Notes: generated by a model from the sequence alone, not told the origin. A DNA stretch of 64,000 nucleotides from an uncultured Bacteroidales bacterium (GCA_937915785.1 CALGGY010000050.1:4342-68341), one strand, 5' to 3'. Shown: positions 25,807 through 36,003, counted from the stretch's first letter. Program-made: numbers and translations.

Positions 25807-27858
25807 CTATCCTCCATTGTTCATAAATTTAATCAGGGCTATTTCGGTGGCGAGCATCAGCAGCGAGAGTGTGACGAAGATATGCCACAGCGGGTGTCCT
25901 TGGCGCTGTTCGCGTATAATTTTGTCCAAAGTACGTGAGGAGGCGTTTAGCGTAGATATGTTGCTGGTGTTCAAGGTTTTAATGGCGCTTTTTAGATCTT
26001 TGGGTGAAAGGAAGTCCATAACCGATTCCTGTCGGTTGTAGTTGAAAGATAGTCCTTGCAAAATGTCTGCTCCTTGCGCAACGACGTAATTGCCAGCGGT
26101 TTGTATGTTGTCCTTAGTACAAATAAGGGTGTTGCCGCCCGATGTGATTATTTCTGGAATTGCCTCCAGATTCCCATCGATACTCTTGATTTTTAGCGTA
26201 TTGTCGCCATTGGTGCGAATCGAGGGTAGTGCAATGGCCGCATTGCCGTCGATGAAATGGTAAACGACAGGTACTGCTCCGCTGTAAAGTGCTATGTTGT
26301 AGAACGTTGGCACAAACAGCGCTGTGCTTCCGAAATCGGTGTAGCGACTTTGCAATGGACTGGTAAGCAGGTAGATATGTCCGTTGCCAACTTGTGTGCA
26401 GCATAGCAGGTCGTCGCCGTTTGCAAGGGTTATGATGCTTTCCTTAGCGGTTGACGATGAGTTGTTTAGAGTAAAATGCGCGAAGGTGGTAGGCTGGTCG
26501 TTGCCGCTTTTGTTGGGCTCGAAAACATTTCGGAAAAGTGGGTGAGAAGTGTTTGTGTGCGAGGCTTTTAGCTCCGTTTCGACGAAATTACTCACTTGTG
26601 GCAGGTGGATGCTTGCCGCAAAACGGTTGAAAGAGCTGATATCCATATCTTTGCATGGCAGAACGAGCAGTGTTCCGCCATTCTGCACAAAGTTGCCGAG
26701 CGCGTCGGCCATGCCCGTTGGAAAAGAGCTTAACTCGTTGGCAATAATCACGTTGTACTGGCTCAAATCCTCGTACCCTACGGCGATGGCGGGACAACTG
26801 CCGTAATTTAGCAGAGAGTCGTTGCCAAAAAGGTGTTTAACGTACTGATTGTCGGAGTGCTGGTTTACGGAAAGTATGCCGATGCTCCGTATGGGGTTTA
26901 TGCAGAAAAACATTGTGTCGTCGAAAGTTATTGGGTGGTCTGCAATGGTAACCATACCGTGGAGGGGCTTGTCGCCATCGATGGTAAACTGCAGTGGTAC
27001 AGATGCTTTGGAGTTTTTGGCTACACTTGTCGAAGCTACAGCCCGCTCCCTGCCGTTTACAAATAGCTGCACAGGTATGCTCTCCACGTCATCGTCGCCC
27101 GAATTGCGTATAAACGCATTGATATTCACCACATTGCCTTTGATAAAAGCTGGTGCGCTGAAGGTCAGGCTGTCGATAAACAGATTGTTTTGTGCTACTC
27201 CCTGCAATGGTATCAAATAGCTGTGTATCAGTGTGTCGGACGGAAATTCGCTCAAGTCGGCGGTGGATTTCTGGTAGTCGGAGATGAAATAGGCCGAGCG
27301 TGCTTCGGAATTCTGTTGCGCGAGGGCCGCAAAGATGCGTTTGGCCACCGTGCTTAGTGCCGGTGCTGCTGGCGAAGGCTCCACCTCGTCGGTTAACTGC
27401 AGGAACTCGTCGGCACTCACGGGACGAAACTGTGAGCCAGACATGTCGTTGGTTATCAGCATAAAACGGTCGGATGGGGAGTAGCCAGCCGCTATTTCGC
27501 GGGCTTTCTGCTTGGAGGTTTCGAGCAGAGTGCCGTTTGCACCTTCGGCATTGATGCTGAACGAGTTGTCGATGTATACCGCCACAAGGTTTTCCTTGGC
27601 GGAAGTGGCATTGCCCCCATGCGGTATGAACGGTCGGGCAAAGGCCGTTACCAAAAACACTATGGCCAAAATGCGTGCGGCGAGTATTAGCCGTTCTTTA
27701 AGCCGCGACTGCCGACGTGTTTCCTCGGTAAGATTCTCCAGTTTCGAAATGTCGCTGAAATACACCTTTTTGTATCTGCGGAAATTGAAAAGGTGCACCG
27801 CAATGGGAATGGCCACGGCTATCAATCCTATGAAAAACAGAGGGTTAAGAAACTGCAT
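25807..27858 (-). CDS. BatA-type membrane protein with vWA-like domain
   Basis: 683 residues from ATG 27858 (MQFLNPLFF); the longer open frame upstream is not credible because it runs back through the promoter. N-terminus: two membrane helices (FFIGLIAVAIPIAVHLFNF; RLILAARILAIVFLVTAFARP) as in BatA domain proteins, then a vWA-like region with VYIDNSFSINAEG (partial MIDAS). A long beta-rich middle follows, and a C-terminal membrane helix (LWHIFVTLSLLMLATEIALI). Related proteins act with MoxR ATPases, but none is present here. Function unknown; envelope or stress-related roles are reported for Bat genes. Confidence 0.85.
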   Translation of the reverse strand: MQFLNPLFFIGLIAVAIPIAVHLFNFRRYKKVYFSDISKLENLTEETRRQSRLKERLILAARILAIVFLVTAFARPFIPHGGNATSAKENLVAVYIDNSFSINAEGANGTLLETSKQKAREIAAGYSPSDRFMLITNDMSGSQFRPVSADEFLQLTDEVEPSPAAPALSTVAKRIFAALAQQNSEARSAYFISDYQKSTADLSEFPSDTLIHSYLIPLQGVAQNNLFIDSLTFSAPAFIKGNVVNINAFIRNSGDDDVESIPVQLFVNGRERAVASTSVAKNSKASVPLQFTIDGDKPLHGMVTIADHPITFDDTMFFCINPIRSIGILSVNQHSDNQYVKHLFGNDSLLNYGSCPAIAVGYEDLSQYNVIIANELSSFPTGMADALGNFVQNGGTLLVLPCKDMDISSFNRFAASIHLPQVSNFVETELKASHTNTSHPLFRNVFEPNKSGNDQPTTFAHFTLNNSSSTAKESIITLANGDDLLCCTQVGNGHIYLLTSPLQSRYTDFGSTALFVPTFYNIALYSGAVPVVYHFIDGNAAIALPSIRTNGDNTLKIKSIDGNLEAIPEIITSGGNTLICTKDNIQTAGNYVVAQGADILQGLSFNYNRQESVMDFLSPKDLKSAIKTLNTSNISTLNASSRTLDKIIREQRQGHPLWHIFVTLSLLMLATEIALIKFMNNGG

Positions 27859-27889
27859 ACGGCAATACGGTGTGTTTTTTTGACGGTTG

Positions 27890-27897
27890 CAAAGATA
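27890..27897 (-). promoter_or_regulatory. -7 promoter box (TATCTTTG) of the BatA-like gene
   Basis: TATCTTTG on the minus strand 31 bases upstream of ATG 27858. It lies divergent from the plus-strand TATCTTTG at 27984, so the two transcripts leave from a ~90-base space. Confidence 0.75.
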
Positions 27898-27981
27898 CGA
27901 TTTTTTTTGTGGAATGATAGGGCGGGGGAGACCTATGCGTCTGTTTTTTTTGTTTTCATGTTGTATAGCGGTGTTTTTTTT

Positions 27982-28045
27982 CGTATCTTTGCAGATTGAT
28001 TTATAGCCACGAAAAATATTTTGTTGTAACAATGCCCGAAGTTAT
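27982..28045 (+). repeat. Left copy of the nqrA promoter/start duplication
   Basis: This 64-base stretch matches the nqrA upstream region and first codons (39111-39175) with four substitutions and one T deletion. It includes a -7 box TATCTTTG (27984-27991), TATAGCCACGAAAAATAT and ATGCCCGAAGTTAT, where nqrA has ATGTCCGAAGTAAT. The duplicated start opens a 12-codon frame (MPEVMVCVKTWK, then stop). It lies 37 bases before the first gene of the restriction island and probably supplies its promoter. Confidence 0.85.
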
Positions 28046-28082
28046 GGTATGTGTAAAAACATGGAAATAAAAGTGATTTGCT

Positions 28083-28769
28083 ATGGTGATTAACGGAATC
28101 GACGTAGAAGTTGAGCGCAAGCCCATCAAAAACCTCCATTTGGCGGTCTATCCTCCTGATGGAAGGGTTCATGTCTCCGCTCCCCAGTCATACACTGACG
28201 AGCAGATTAAACTCTTTGTTCTGAAGAAATGGGTTTGGCTCGTACAGAAGCGCAAAGAGACAACATCTTATACGTTCCAAGATGAGCGTGAATATGTGTC
28301 GGGCGAAGCCCATTACTACAAAGGTGAACTCTATCGCCTGAAGGTCATCAGGGACAATACCTGTACCTTTCATGTTGAGATTCAGGGCGATTACATCAAT
28401 GTGTATGTCTATGAGCGTACCACGAAGGAAAACATTGCCAATGTCCTTTGGAGTTGGTACAAAGAGCAAATCACGCCAACCATAAAATTGTATGTGGCCA
28501 AATGGGAGAAAATACTTGGTGTCAAGGTCGCCGCATGGTCCATACAACAGATGCAGTCGAGCTGGGGTAAGTGCCACAAAGATACAGGTAAAATCATGTT
28601 TAACCTGCAGTTGGCAAAGAAACCTCTCAACTGCATCGAATATGTGGTAGCCCATGAACTTACTCATCTCATTGAACAGAATCACACAGATAAATTCCGG
28701 CATATACTTGGAACTTATCTCCCCGGATGGCAAAAGATAAAAGAACAGTTAAACGAATTCCCCCTATAA
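28083..28769 (+). CDS. YgjP/WLM-type M48-like metallopeptidase
   Basis: A 228-residue protein with the DUF45/YgjP pattern: IKNLHLAVYPPDGRVHVSAP at the N-terminus, SSWGKCHKDTGKIMFNLQL, and the zinc site VAHELTHLIEQNHTDKF (HExxH plus a downstream His). Metal-dependent protease activity is expected but unproven in the family. It ends 4 bases before hsdR, and such genes are frequent companions of type I restriction loci. It is the first gene after the duplicated nqrA promoter. Confidence 0.92.
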   Translation: MVINGIDVEVERKPIKNLHLAVYPPDGRVHVSAPQSYTDEQIKLFVLKKWVWLVQKRKETTSYTFQDEREYVSGEAHYYKGELYRLKVIRDNTCTFHVEIQGDYINVYVYERTTKENIANVLWSWYKEQITPTIKLYVAKWEKILGVKVAAWSIQQMQSSWGKCHKDTGKIMFNLQLAKKPLNCIEYVVAHELTHLIEQNHTDKFRHILGTYLPGWQKIKEQLNEFPL

Positions 28770-28773
28770 GACC

Positions 28774-31700
28774 ATGGCAACGTATCAAGAACAAAGGGAA
28801 AGAGATTATCAGAACAAGCTCGTCAAGAGGTTTCGATACGAACTCGGTTACAAGTATCTCGGCAACTGGCAATATGCCAAAGGCGAGACGGTTAACAGTT
28901 TGGGAAAGCAAAACTCGCCCATCCTTGATGATGAGGTGCGCAAGTTTCTGAACGACCAGAAGAAGGAGGACGGCAATACTCCAAGATACACAGAACGGCA
29001 GATTGAAGATGTTCTCTTTCAGCTAAAGAGCAAAGCCCGCCTTGGAAACGCCAAGATGAGCGGTCTGACGCAGTGCAATACAGACCTTTACGATACCATG
29101 ATGATGGGCATCAAGTCGCAGCCAGACCCCGACTCAAACCACGAGGACGTGATGCTGTTCGACTTCAAGGACTTTACAAACAACAACTTTGCCATAGCCG
29201 AAGAGGTCAGTTACATTGACCCCTTGTTGGGAAAAAACAAGCGTCCAGACATCGTTGTCTATGTGAACGGAATAGCTTTAGCTGTCATTGAACTGAAGCG
29301 AAGCCTTGTCAACTGTGAAGAAGGCATCAAACAACACCTTTCAAATGAGCGTGACTTTATCCCGTCCTTCTTTACCACAACTCAGTTTACCATCGCTTCC
29401 AACGACGGTGTGGAGTTTCGCTATGGAACTATTGGCACACCGCTGAAGTTCTGGTGTAAATGGAAGCGCGACACTACTAAACTTGGCGATGTGCTGACAG
29501 AGCAAGAGTCATACATGATGTTTTTCAACAAAGAGAACTTCATGTTCTTCTTCCGCTATGGTGTTCTGAACGACGGAGGCATCAAGAAAGTGCTACGCCC
29601 ACATCAAATATATGCTATCAAGGCAGCGGCGGCACGTATGCCAAAGAAGGAAAGCGGTGTTATCTGGCACTCGCAAGGTTCTGGCAAGAGCCTTACGATG
29701 GTTGCTTTGGCTTCCTATATCCGTCGCAACTTTGAAAACCCTCGCGTCGTGGTCATTACTGATCGCAAAGAACTTGACCTGCAACTGGCAGGGACATTCA
29801 TAAAGGGAGGCAACACGCTTCATCAGGCTACTTCATGCAGCGACCTTCTCGACACGCTTAATCAGGGCAAGGAATGGCTCGTATGTTCGCTCATCCACAA
29901 GTTCGGTGCAAACGGATCTGAGGATGAAGCCGAGAAAGACGAGTCAGGCACAAAGGTCAGTCTGGATGAATACCTTAATGAACTGCAAGCCATCATCGCA
30001 CAGAAATATGGCGACAACTTCAGTGTGAAGGGTGACAACATCTTTGTTTTTGTTGATGAATGCCACCGCACACAGAGCGGTCGCCTTCACGAAGCCATGC
30101 GCAAAATCATGGGCAAGGAGATTATGCTCATCGGTTTCACTGGCACACCTCTCCTGAAGAAAGACAAGGGCGATATGTATAACCGCATCAAGAGCATGTC
30201 GGAGCGTACTTTTGGCCCGTATATCCACAAGTATCTGCACAAACAAGCCGTGGAAGACAAGGTTATCCTCGACCTTCAATATGAATACCGCAACGTAGAA
30301 CAGCAACTTACCAACAAACAGATAGTTGACCAGAAACTGGATGCATTGACAGCCGGACGAGAACTCTCTGACGAGCAGCGCAAGATGGTTGAAGACCGTT
30401 GGGCAACCTTGGAGAAGGTCTATTCTACAGAGGAGCGCATCGAGCGTATCGGCTACAGCATCCTTGATGATGTGGGATTTGGCTTGTTGAGGCACGACTG
30501 GAGTAATGCCATGTTGGTTGCCGGTTCCATCTATCAGGCTTACAGATATTATAAGTTCTTCACCCAAGACAGCAGTAACACCTTGCTCAAAGGACGTGTT
30601 GCCGTGGTAACGAGCTATAACCCGATGGACAGCGATATTGCCAACGACTCAGCTGACACCAACATGGAAACCGAAGCAAAATTCAAGTATGACTGGGCAA
30701 AGCAGTCATTCAAGGATGCCGGCGATGGCATCAACAACGCTGATGACTATGAGAAGTGGGCAAAAAACCTATTCATCAAACGTCCTGCCCAGATGAAACT
30801 GCTCATTGTGGTCAACAAGCTGCTCACTGGCTTCGATGCCCCATGTGCCACTGTCCTTTACATCGACAATGAGATTAAAGACCACACTTTGTTTCAGGCA
30901 GTATGCCGTGTGAACCGTCTTGGCGAGGACATCAAGGACGAGGAAGGCAACGTGATGGTCAAGACGCACAAGGAATTTGGGCGTATCATCAGCTTCAAGA
31001 ACCTGTTCGACAGCATTGAAGATGCCGTTGTCAAGTTCAACGACGGCGAAGGGTTCTCTGGCCTCGACGGTGTCGATGTAGAAGGACTTCTCGATGGTGC
31101 CGTCAACAAATGCAGGGAAAAACTGCTGGCTGCAACAGAAGCATACGAAGGACTGAAAGCCATCTGGGAAAGCAAGGGGCTGACTGAGTTGGAACAGCTT
31201 GCGGAGTATTATGTCGCCGAACTGGAAGGTGAAGAGCCTGCACAGGCTCGTCGTAACCTCATGTACAGCATTACAGGTGGCATGGTTACGGCATACAACA
31301 ACATGTCCGACTATTTCAGCCAGACGGATTTCACGCCAGAGCAGATAGAACGCTTTGCCTCGTTGTCCCGTGAGGCAGGAACTATACAGCGCAAGGTGCG
31401 CCAGAAGTCGGGTGATGACTTCGACCCTCGCACGCTCGACCCCGATATGCGTCAACTTCTCGACCAGCATATCCGCGCGGAAGATGCCGAGACATTGGTG
31501 GAGGCAACAGCAGATTTTTCTTTCCTCGACCTTATCAATGATGCTACCGACACCGACAAGGCTGCTGATGAAGCCATCCGTCAGGCTGGCGGCAATGCAA
31601 AAGGTGCTGCCGAAGTGATTGAAGGTAAGGCTCGCCGTGTCAATACCGACTGGAACAGCGGTGACGAGGAAGGGAAACGAGTTTTCAGTGAGAGGTTGCA

Positions 31701-32058
31701 GGCTTTGCTCGACCAACTGAGGGAAAGCAATGCTACCGCCAAAGAAAGAATCAAGGCACTCATTGAGCATATCAAAGCAATCAAGCATGGAAGTGATGCG
31801 CCCAACGGACTTGACAATAGGCGTAGCAAGGCTCTGTGGAACAACCGTGCTGCATGGAACGCTCCTGCGGATGATAACGAAGCTATTGAAATCATAAAGA
31901 AGATTGACGATTTCATCTACCGCAATGCAGGGGCTAACTGGCAAGATCCTGACAGCAATGCCAGTTGGGACTTGCGTGATGACTTGCAAGCGATGTTCCC
32001 ATCGTTCAGCGAACAGGACATTTACGAGATTTACCGTCTCGCTTCACAAAATTCATAA
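28774..32058 (+). CDS. hsdR: Type I restriction endonuclease subunit R
   Basis: A 1094-residue HsdR. The N-terminal PD-(D/E)XK nuclease is at ~residues 157-178 (RPDIVVYVNG...VIELKRS). The SF2 motor has Walker A QGSGKS (~301), DECH box VDECHRTQSG (~427), GFTGTPLL and a C-terminal motor part (KLLTGFDAPCATVLY, QAVCRVNRLG). It translocates DNA and cuts at a distance, together with HsdM and HsdS. No frameshift is seen and all motifs are intact, so the system may be active. hsdM follows after 21 bases. Confidence 0.97.
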   Translation: MATYQEQRERDYQNKLVKRFRYELGYKYLGNWQYAKGETVNSLGKQNSPILDDEVRKFLNDQKKEDGNTPRYTERQIEDVLFQLKSKARLGNAKMSGLTQCNTDLYDTMMMGIKSQPDPDSNHEDVMLFDFKDFTNNNFAIAEEVSYIDPLLGKNKRPDIVVYVNGIALAVIELKRSLVNCEEGIKQHLSNERDFIPSFFTTTQFTIASNDGVEFRYGTIGTPLKFWCKWKRDTTKLGDVLTEQESYMMFFNKENFMFFFRYGVLNDGGIKKVLRPHQIYAIKAAAARMPKKESGVIWHSQGSGKSLTMVALASYIRRNFENPRVVVITDRKELDLQLAGTFIKGGNTLHQATSCSDLLDTLNQGKEWLVCSLIHKFGANGSEDEAEKDESGTKVSLDEYLNELQAIIAQKYGDNFSVKGDNIFVFVDECHRTQSGRLHEAMRKIMGKEIMLIGFTGTPLLKKDKGDMYNRIKSMSERTFGPYIHKYLHKQAVEDKVILDLQYEYRNVEQQLTNKQIVDQKLDALTAGRELSDEQRKMVEDRWATLEKVYSTEERIERIGYSILDDVGFGLLRHDWSNAMLVAGSIYQAYRYYKFFTQDSSNTLLKGRVAVVTSYNPMDSDIANDSADTNMETEAKFKYDWAKQSFKDAGDGINNADDYEKWAKNLFIKRPAQMKLLIVVNKLLTGFDAPCATVLYIDNEIKDHTLFQAVCRVNRLGEDIKDEEGNVMVKTHKEFGRIISFKNLFDSIEDAVVKFNDGEGFSGLDGVDVEGLLDGAVNKCREKLLAATEAYEGLKAIWESKGLTELEQLAEYYVAELEGEEPAQARRNLMYSITGGMVTAYNNMSDYFSQTDFTPEQIERFASLSREAGTIQRKVRQKSGDDFDPRTLDPDMRQLLDQHIRAEDAETLVEATADFSFLDLINDATDTDKAADEAIRQAGGNAKGAAEVIEGKARRVNTDWNSGDEEGKRVFSERLQALLDQLRESNATAKERIKALIEHIKAIKHGSDAPNGLDNRRSKALWNNRAAWNAPADDNEAIEIIKKIDDFIYRNAGANWQDPDSNASWDLRDDLQAMFPSFSEQDIYEIYRLASQNS

Positions 32059-32079
32059 CAGAAAATAGAAATACAATAT

Positions 32080-34419
32080 ATGGCAATAAAGAAATCACAG
32101 TTATACAGCGCACTCTGGGAGTCGTGCAATGCGCTTCGCGGCTCGATGGATGCAAGTCAGTACAAGGACTATGTGCTGATAGTCCTCTTTGTGAAATATC
32201 TCTCTGACAAGGCTGGTCAGCCGGGCTTCCGCCTGAAAGTGCCAGATGGTTGTAGCTTCAAGGACTTCGTGGCTCTGAAACAAGATGACAAGATTGGCGA
32301 GAAGATGAACACCAAGCTGGAGGCCATCAAAGAATTGAATGCCCGACAGATTGGCGACCTTGCCCTGCCCAACTTCAACGACCCCACCAAACTGGGCAGT
32401 GGGCGCACGATGGTTGACACCCTTTCAAAACTTATTGGCGTGTTTGAGAATGACGCACTCGACTTTTCCCACAACCGTGCTGCCGATGATGACCTTTTGG
32501 GCGATGCCTACGAATACCTTATGAAGAACTTTGCCGCCGAAAGCGGTAAAAGCAAGGGGCAATTCTACACCCCTGCCGAGGTGAGCCGTGTGATGGCAAA
32601 ACTGCTTCGCATCGACGAACTCGACCGAGCCGAGCATACCATTTATGACCCCACCTGTGGCTCTGGCTCGCTGTTGCTTCGTGCTTTGGCGGAGGCCAGC
32701 AATCCACGTGTGTCTATCTTCGGACAGGAGAAAGACAGTAGCACGGCGGCATTGGCTAAGCTAAACATGTTGCTTCACGGTATTAGCAGTGCCGACATCA
32801 AGGTGGGCGACACTTTGGCAGACCCGCAATTCAAACAATATGGTATGGTCAGCACCTTCGATGTTTGCGTTGCCAATCCGCCTTTCTCTATGAAGAACTG
32901 GCTGGCTTCGGGCATGGAGAATGACCAGTATAACCGTTGGACTGCCAACCTGCTACCTCCTGCCAAGTGTGGCGACTATGCTTTCCTGCTTCACCTCATC
33001 CATTCAATGAAGTCAGAAGAAGGACGTGGTGCTTGCATCCTGCCTCATGGTGTTCTTTTCCGTGGCAACGCAGAATACGACATCCGCAAACACATCGTCA
33101 AGCAGCACTATATCAAGGGCATTATCGGACTGCCGCCAAACATATTCTTTGGTACGGGCATTCCGGCTTCCATCACCATCATCGACAAGAAAAACAAGGA
33201 CAGCCGCAAGGGTATCTTCTTCATCGATGCGAAGGATGGATTCAAGAAAGACGGAGCAAAGAACCGTCTGCGCGAGCAGGACATCAAGCGTATCGTTGAT
33301 GCGTGGAATGCACAACAATCCATCGAACACTATTGCCGACTGGTGGAATGGGACGAAATTGAGCGCAACGACTACAATCTGAACATTCCACGGTACATAC
33401 AGCCCCAAGACACCGAGATACAGCACGACATCTATGCGCATCTGCATGGCGGACTTCCTGCCCACGATGTAGATGGGATGCAGACCTTCTGGAAAGCCTG
33501 CCCTTCGCTGAAAGTCAGTCTGTTCAACTGCGAGGCAAACGGCTACTATAGTCTGAAACCAGCAAAAACTGACATCGCTCAGACCATAGAAAAAGACCCT
33601 TCATACGTTTCACAAAATGGTAGGTTCTCTGCACTTCTGAATGAATGGAAGGCGGAGATTATGCCGCAGATGAAAGCCGTAGGTCAGGGCGCGCGTCCAA
33701 AGGAACTGATTACCGACTGGTCGGAATCGCTTCTCGACAAGGCAAAAGAACACGGCGGTCTGGTGGATGCCTACGAGGTGTATGACGTATTGCTCAACTA
33801 TTGGGCAGACGTGATGCAGGATGACTGCTACATGATTGCCAACGATGGGTGGACATTCCCGAAAGTACAAACTACAAAGTCTGGCAAGGGCGACAAGAAG
33901 AAGGCTATCATGTACGACGAGATAGTTTGCGACCTCGTGCCTGTCAGCATCGTGCTTGCTGAATACTTCACTGCCGAGACCAACGAGATTGCAGAACTTT
34001 CTGCACAGATAGAACAGAAACAGACTGCATTGGATGAACTGCTTGAAGCCGCTGGCGACGATGAAGACGAGCAGAACGAGGTGAAGAAATCAGCCGAATA
34101 TAAGAAAATCGACAAAGAAAAGTCTGCACTCAACAATACGTTGAAAGCCAAGCGCACAACCCTCACTGATGCCGTCGTAAAGAAATATGCAGACCTCACC
34201 CAAGAGGAGATAAAAATGCTTGTGGTTGAACGCAAGTGGCTTGCAAGTGTTGTTGGTGGTTGCGAAGCCTTGATGCAAAACGTCACACACCAGATAGCAA
34301 GCGATGTAACCACCCTTGCCGAGCGTTATGAGGTGACACTTGGCGCAACCGAGAGCAAAGTGAACAATTTGGAACAGGAGGTGCTCCGCTCACTCAAAGA
34401 AATGGGATTCACTTTGTAA
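32080..34419 (+). CDS. hsdM: Type I restriction-modification DNA methyltransferase subunit M
   Basis: A 779-residue HsdM: the N-terminal helical domain (SALWESCNALRGSMDASQYK), the SAM site DPTCGSGSLLLRA (~residue 192), and the catalytic NPPFS (~265), which marks an N6-adenine methyltransferase. It is much longer than the usual ~500-550 residues. The extra ~250 C-terminal residues include a charged coiled coil (QKQTALDELLEAAGDDEDEQ) that probably contacts HsdR or HsdS. It is followed by the DUF1016 series rather than hsdS directly. Confidence 0.96.
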   Translation: MAIKKSQLYSALWESCNALRGSMDASQYKDYVLIVLFVKYLSDKAGQPGFRLKVPDGCSFKDFVALKQDDKIGEKMNTKLEAIKELNARQIGDLALPNFNDPTKLGSGRTMVDTLSKLIGVFENDALDFSHNRAADDDLLGDAYEYLMKNFAAESGKSKGQFYTPAEVSRVMAKLLRIDELDRAEHTIYDPTCGSGSLLLRALAEASNPRVSIFGQEKDSSTAALAKLNMLLHGISSADIKVGDTLADPQFKQYGMVSTFDVCVANPPFSMKNWLASGMENDQYNRWTANLLPPAKCGDYAFLLHLIHSMKSEEGRGACILPHGVLFRGNAEYDIRKHIVKQHYIKGIIGLPPNIFFGTGIPASITIIDKKNKDSRKGIFFIDAKDGFKKDGAKNRLREQDIKRIVDAWNAQQSIEHYCRLVEWDEIERNDYNLNIPRYIQPQDTEIQHDIYAHLHGGLPAHDVDGMQTFWKACPSLKVSLFNCEANGYYSLKPAKTDIAQTIEKDPSYVSQNGRFSALLNEWKAEIMPQMKAVGQGARPKELITDWSESLLDKAKEHGGLVDAYEVYDVLLNYWADVMQDDCYMIANDGWTFPKVQTTKSGKGDKKKAIMYDEIVCDLVPVSIVLAEYFTAETNEIAELSAQIEQKQTALDELLEAAGDDEDEQNEVKKSAEYKKIDKEKSALNNTLKAKRTTLTDAVVKKYADLTQEEIKMLVVERKWLASVVGGCEALMQNVTHQIASDVTTLAERYEVTLGATESKVNNLEQEVLRSLKEMGFTL

Positions 34420-34432
34420 AACGTGTTTATGT

Positions 34433-34900
34433 ATGGACAAGAAAAAAGCAAAACATACGGGAATATCTGTTCTATATAATTTGCCAGAAAATTGGTCAGA
34501 TGAGACGGCGTTTTCATTCGACCATCTGTCTGAGCTGGTGTTGCAGTTGCACGATTCCGCCTATTCGGCAACCGTGAAGGCAATAAACCGCTTTGCCACT
34601 GTAAGAAACTATGTCATCGGATTTTATATTGTGGAATATGAACAGCATGGCAATGACCGCGCCAAGTATGGCGACCGGCTGTTGAAGCGTTTGGCTGAGC
34701 GCGTGAACAGAAGGGGAATTAACGAGACATTGCTCCAAATTTGTCGTCGCTTTTACTTGGATTATCCACAGGTAAAAGAGTTGTTGACCGGGCAGATTTG
34801 TGCGACGGCGTCGCATAAATCTGAAATAAGTCCGATGTCGTCGGAGAAATCCTTGGAAAAAAGTCCGACAGCATCGGACAAATTCAAGACTTTCTGTTAA
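34433..34900 (+). CDS. DUF1016 N-terminal domain protein, probably truncated
   Basis: 155 residues. Residues ~30-115 match the DUF1016/YhcG N-terminal DNA-binding-like domain (VKAINRFATVRNYVIGFYIVEYEQHGNDRAKYGDRLLKRLAE; QICRRFYLDYPQ). The PD-(D/E)XK half present in the two following relatives is absent and is replaced by a low-complexity Ser/Lys tail. It is either a standalone N-domain protein or a remnant. After the stop comes a short frame beginning MKETRIK (34914-34937) that resembles the start of an HsdS, with AAGGAG ahead of it. It begins 13 bases after hsdM. Confidence 0.75.
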   Translation: MDKKKAKHTGISVLYNLPENWSDETAFSFDHLSELVLQLHDSAYSATVKAINRFATVRNYVIGFYIVEYEQHGNDRAKYGDRLLKRLAERVNRRGINETLLQICRRFYLDYPQVKELLTGQICATASHKSEISPMSSEKSLEKSPTASDKFKTFC

Positions 34901-34951
34901 AGGAGATTAGCAAATGAAAGAAACAAGAATAAAATAACCATCTTTTTTGTA

Positions 34952-34989
34952 AAATCATGGAAGACAAAAACAACATACAATCCTCGGCA
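34952..34989. repeat. 38-bp perfect direct repeat, copy 1 (at the start of the second DUF1016 gene)
   Basis: Identical to 36042-36079. It runs from 5 bases before the ATG through the first 11 codons (MEDKNNIQSSA) of two otherwise divergent DUF1016 genes, 1.09 kb apart. Beyond it the two proteins differ, which indicates recombination or gene conversion at the 5' ends. Confidence 0.95.
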
Positions 34990-36003
34990 CAATCCGCCGA
35001 TATTTCAAAGCAACTGACCAGCTTTACCGACAGTTGCGAAAACGATATTCGGCGGCTGCTTCATAGTGCGAGAAATCAAGCCTACAAAGTAGTAAACTCC
35101 ATTATGACGCAAACCTATTGGCTGATAGGCTACCGCATTGTAATGCAAGAGCAAAAAGGCGAACGCCGCGCCGAATACGGAAGCCGCCTTATCGAAACAT
35201 TATCCAAAAACCTTTCCCCCGAATTTGGCGGCGGAATCTCGGTGGCTCAACTTAAGAATTTTCGCCAATTTTATTTGACATTCCCCGATGCACAAAAAGG
35301 CTACACAGTGTGTAGCGAATTGAGTTGGTCGCATATCCGACTGATTATGAGGCTAAATACTGAAGACGAACGAAACTATTACATCGAGCAGTCGAGAAAC
35401 GGCAGTTGGAGCGTCCGCGAATTGGAGCGCAACATCAAAACCGACGCCTTCCACCGTGTGGTAGCCAATCAAATGCCACAACCTGCCGACGAAAACCACA
35501 ATCTGTCGCAAATAAAAGACCCTTACGTGCTCGAATTTCTCGGTCTGCCGACTAACAACATCAAGGAAAGCAAGCTGGAGCAGTCCATCATCGGCAATAT
35601 GCAGCAGTTTCTGATGGAAATGGGCAAAGGCTTTGCCTTTATCGACCGGCAGATGCACATAGCCACGCAGATGAGCGACTTCTACATCGACCTCGTCTTT
35701 TACAATTATATCCTCAAATGCTTTGTGCTTATCGACCTCAAAACAACACAGCTTACACACCAAGACATCGGACAGATGGACATGTATGTGCGGATGTTCG
35801 ACAGCCTGAAAAAGCAGCCCGACGACAACCCTACAATAGGCCTCATCCTATGCGCCGAAAAAGACGAAGTGGTGGCTAAATACTCTGTCTTGAGCGAATC
35901 GAAACAGATTTTCGCCTCCAAATACATGACGGTATTGCCAACCGAAGCCGAACTCGAAGCCGAACTCTACCGCAACCGCCGTTTCTTAACTTTAGCAGAC
36001 TGA
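34957..36003 (+). CDS. DUF1016 (YhcG-like) PD-(D/E)XK nuclease-domain protein, copy 2
   Basis: 348 residues. The N-terminal domain (KVVNSIMTQTYWLIGYRIV; ERRAEYGSRLIETLSKNL) is followed by the conserved SELSWSHIRLIMRL, SVRELERNI and DPYVLEFLGLP linker, and a C-terminal PD-(D/E)XK-type domain at ~residues 238-262 (YIDLVFYNYILKCFVLIDLK). DUF1016 proteins are often encoded inside type I restriction loci; their role is unclear. Directly after the stop lies an 11-codon hsdS-like stub (36007-36042) and then the third DUF1016 gene. The first 11 codons are identical to those of that gene. Confidence 0.9.
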   Translation: MEDKNNIQSSAQSADISKQLTSFTDSCENDIRRLLHSARNQAYKVVNSIMTQTYWLIGYRIVMQEQKGERRAEYGSRLIETLSKNLSPEFGGGISVAQLKNFRQFYLTFPDAQKGYTVCSELSWSHIRLIMRLNTEDERNYYIEQSRNGSWSVRELERNIKTDAFHRVVANQMPQPADENHNLSQIKDPYVLEFLGLPTNNIKESKLEQSIIGNMQQFLMEMGKGFAFIDRQMHIATQMSDFYIDLVFYNYILKCFVLIDLKTTQLTHQDIGQMDMYVRMFDSLKKQPDDNPTIGLILCAEKDEVVAKYSVLSESKQIFASKYMTVLPTEAELEAELYRNRRFLTLAD

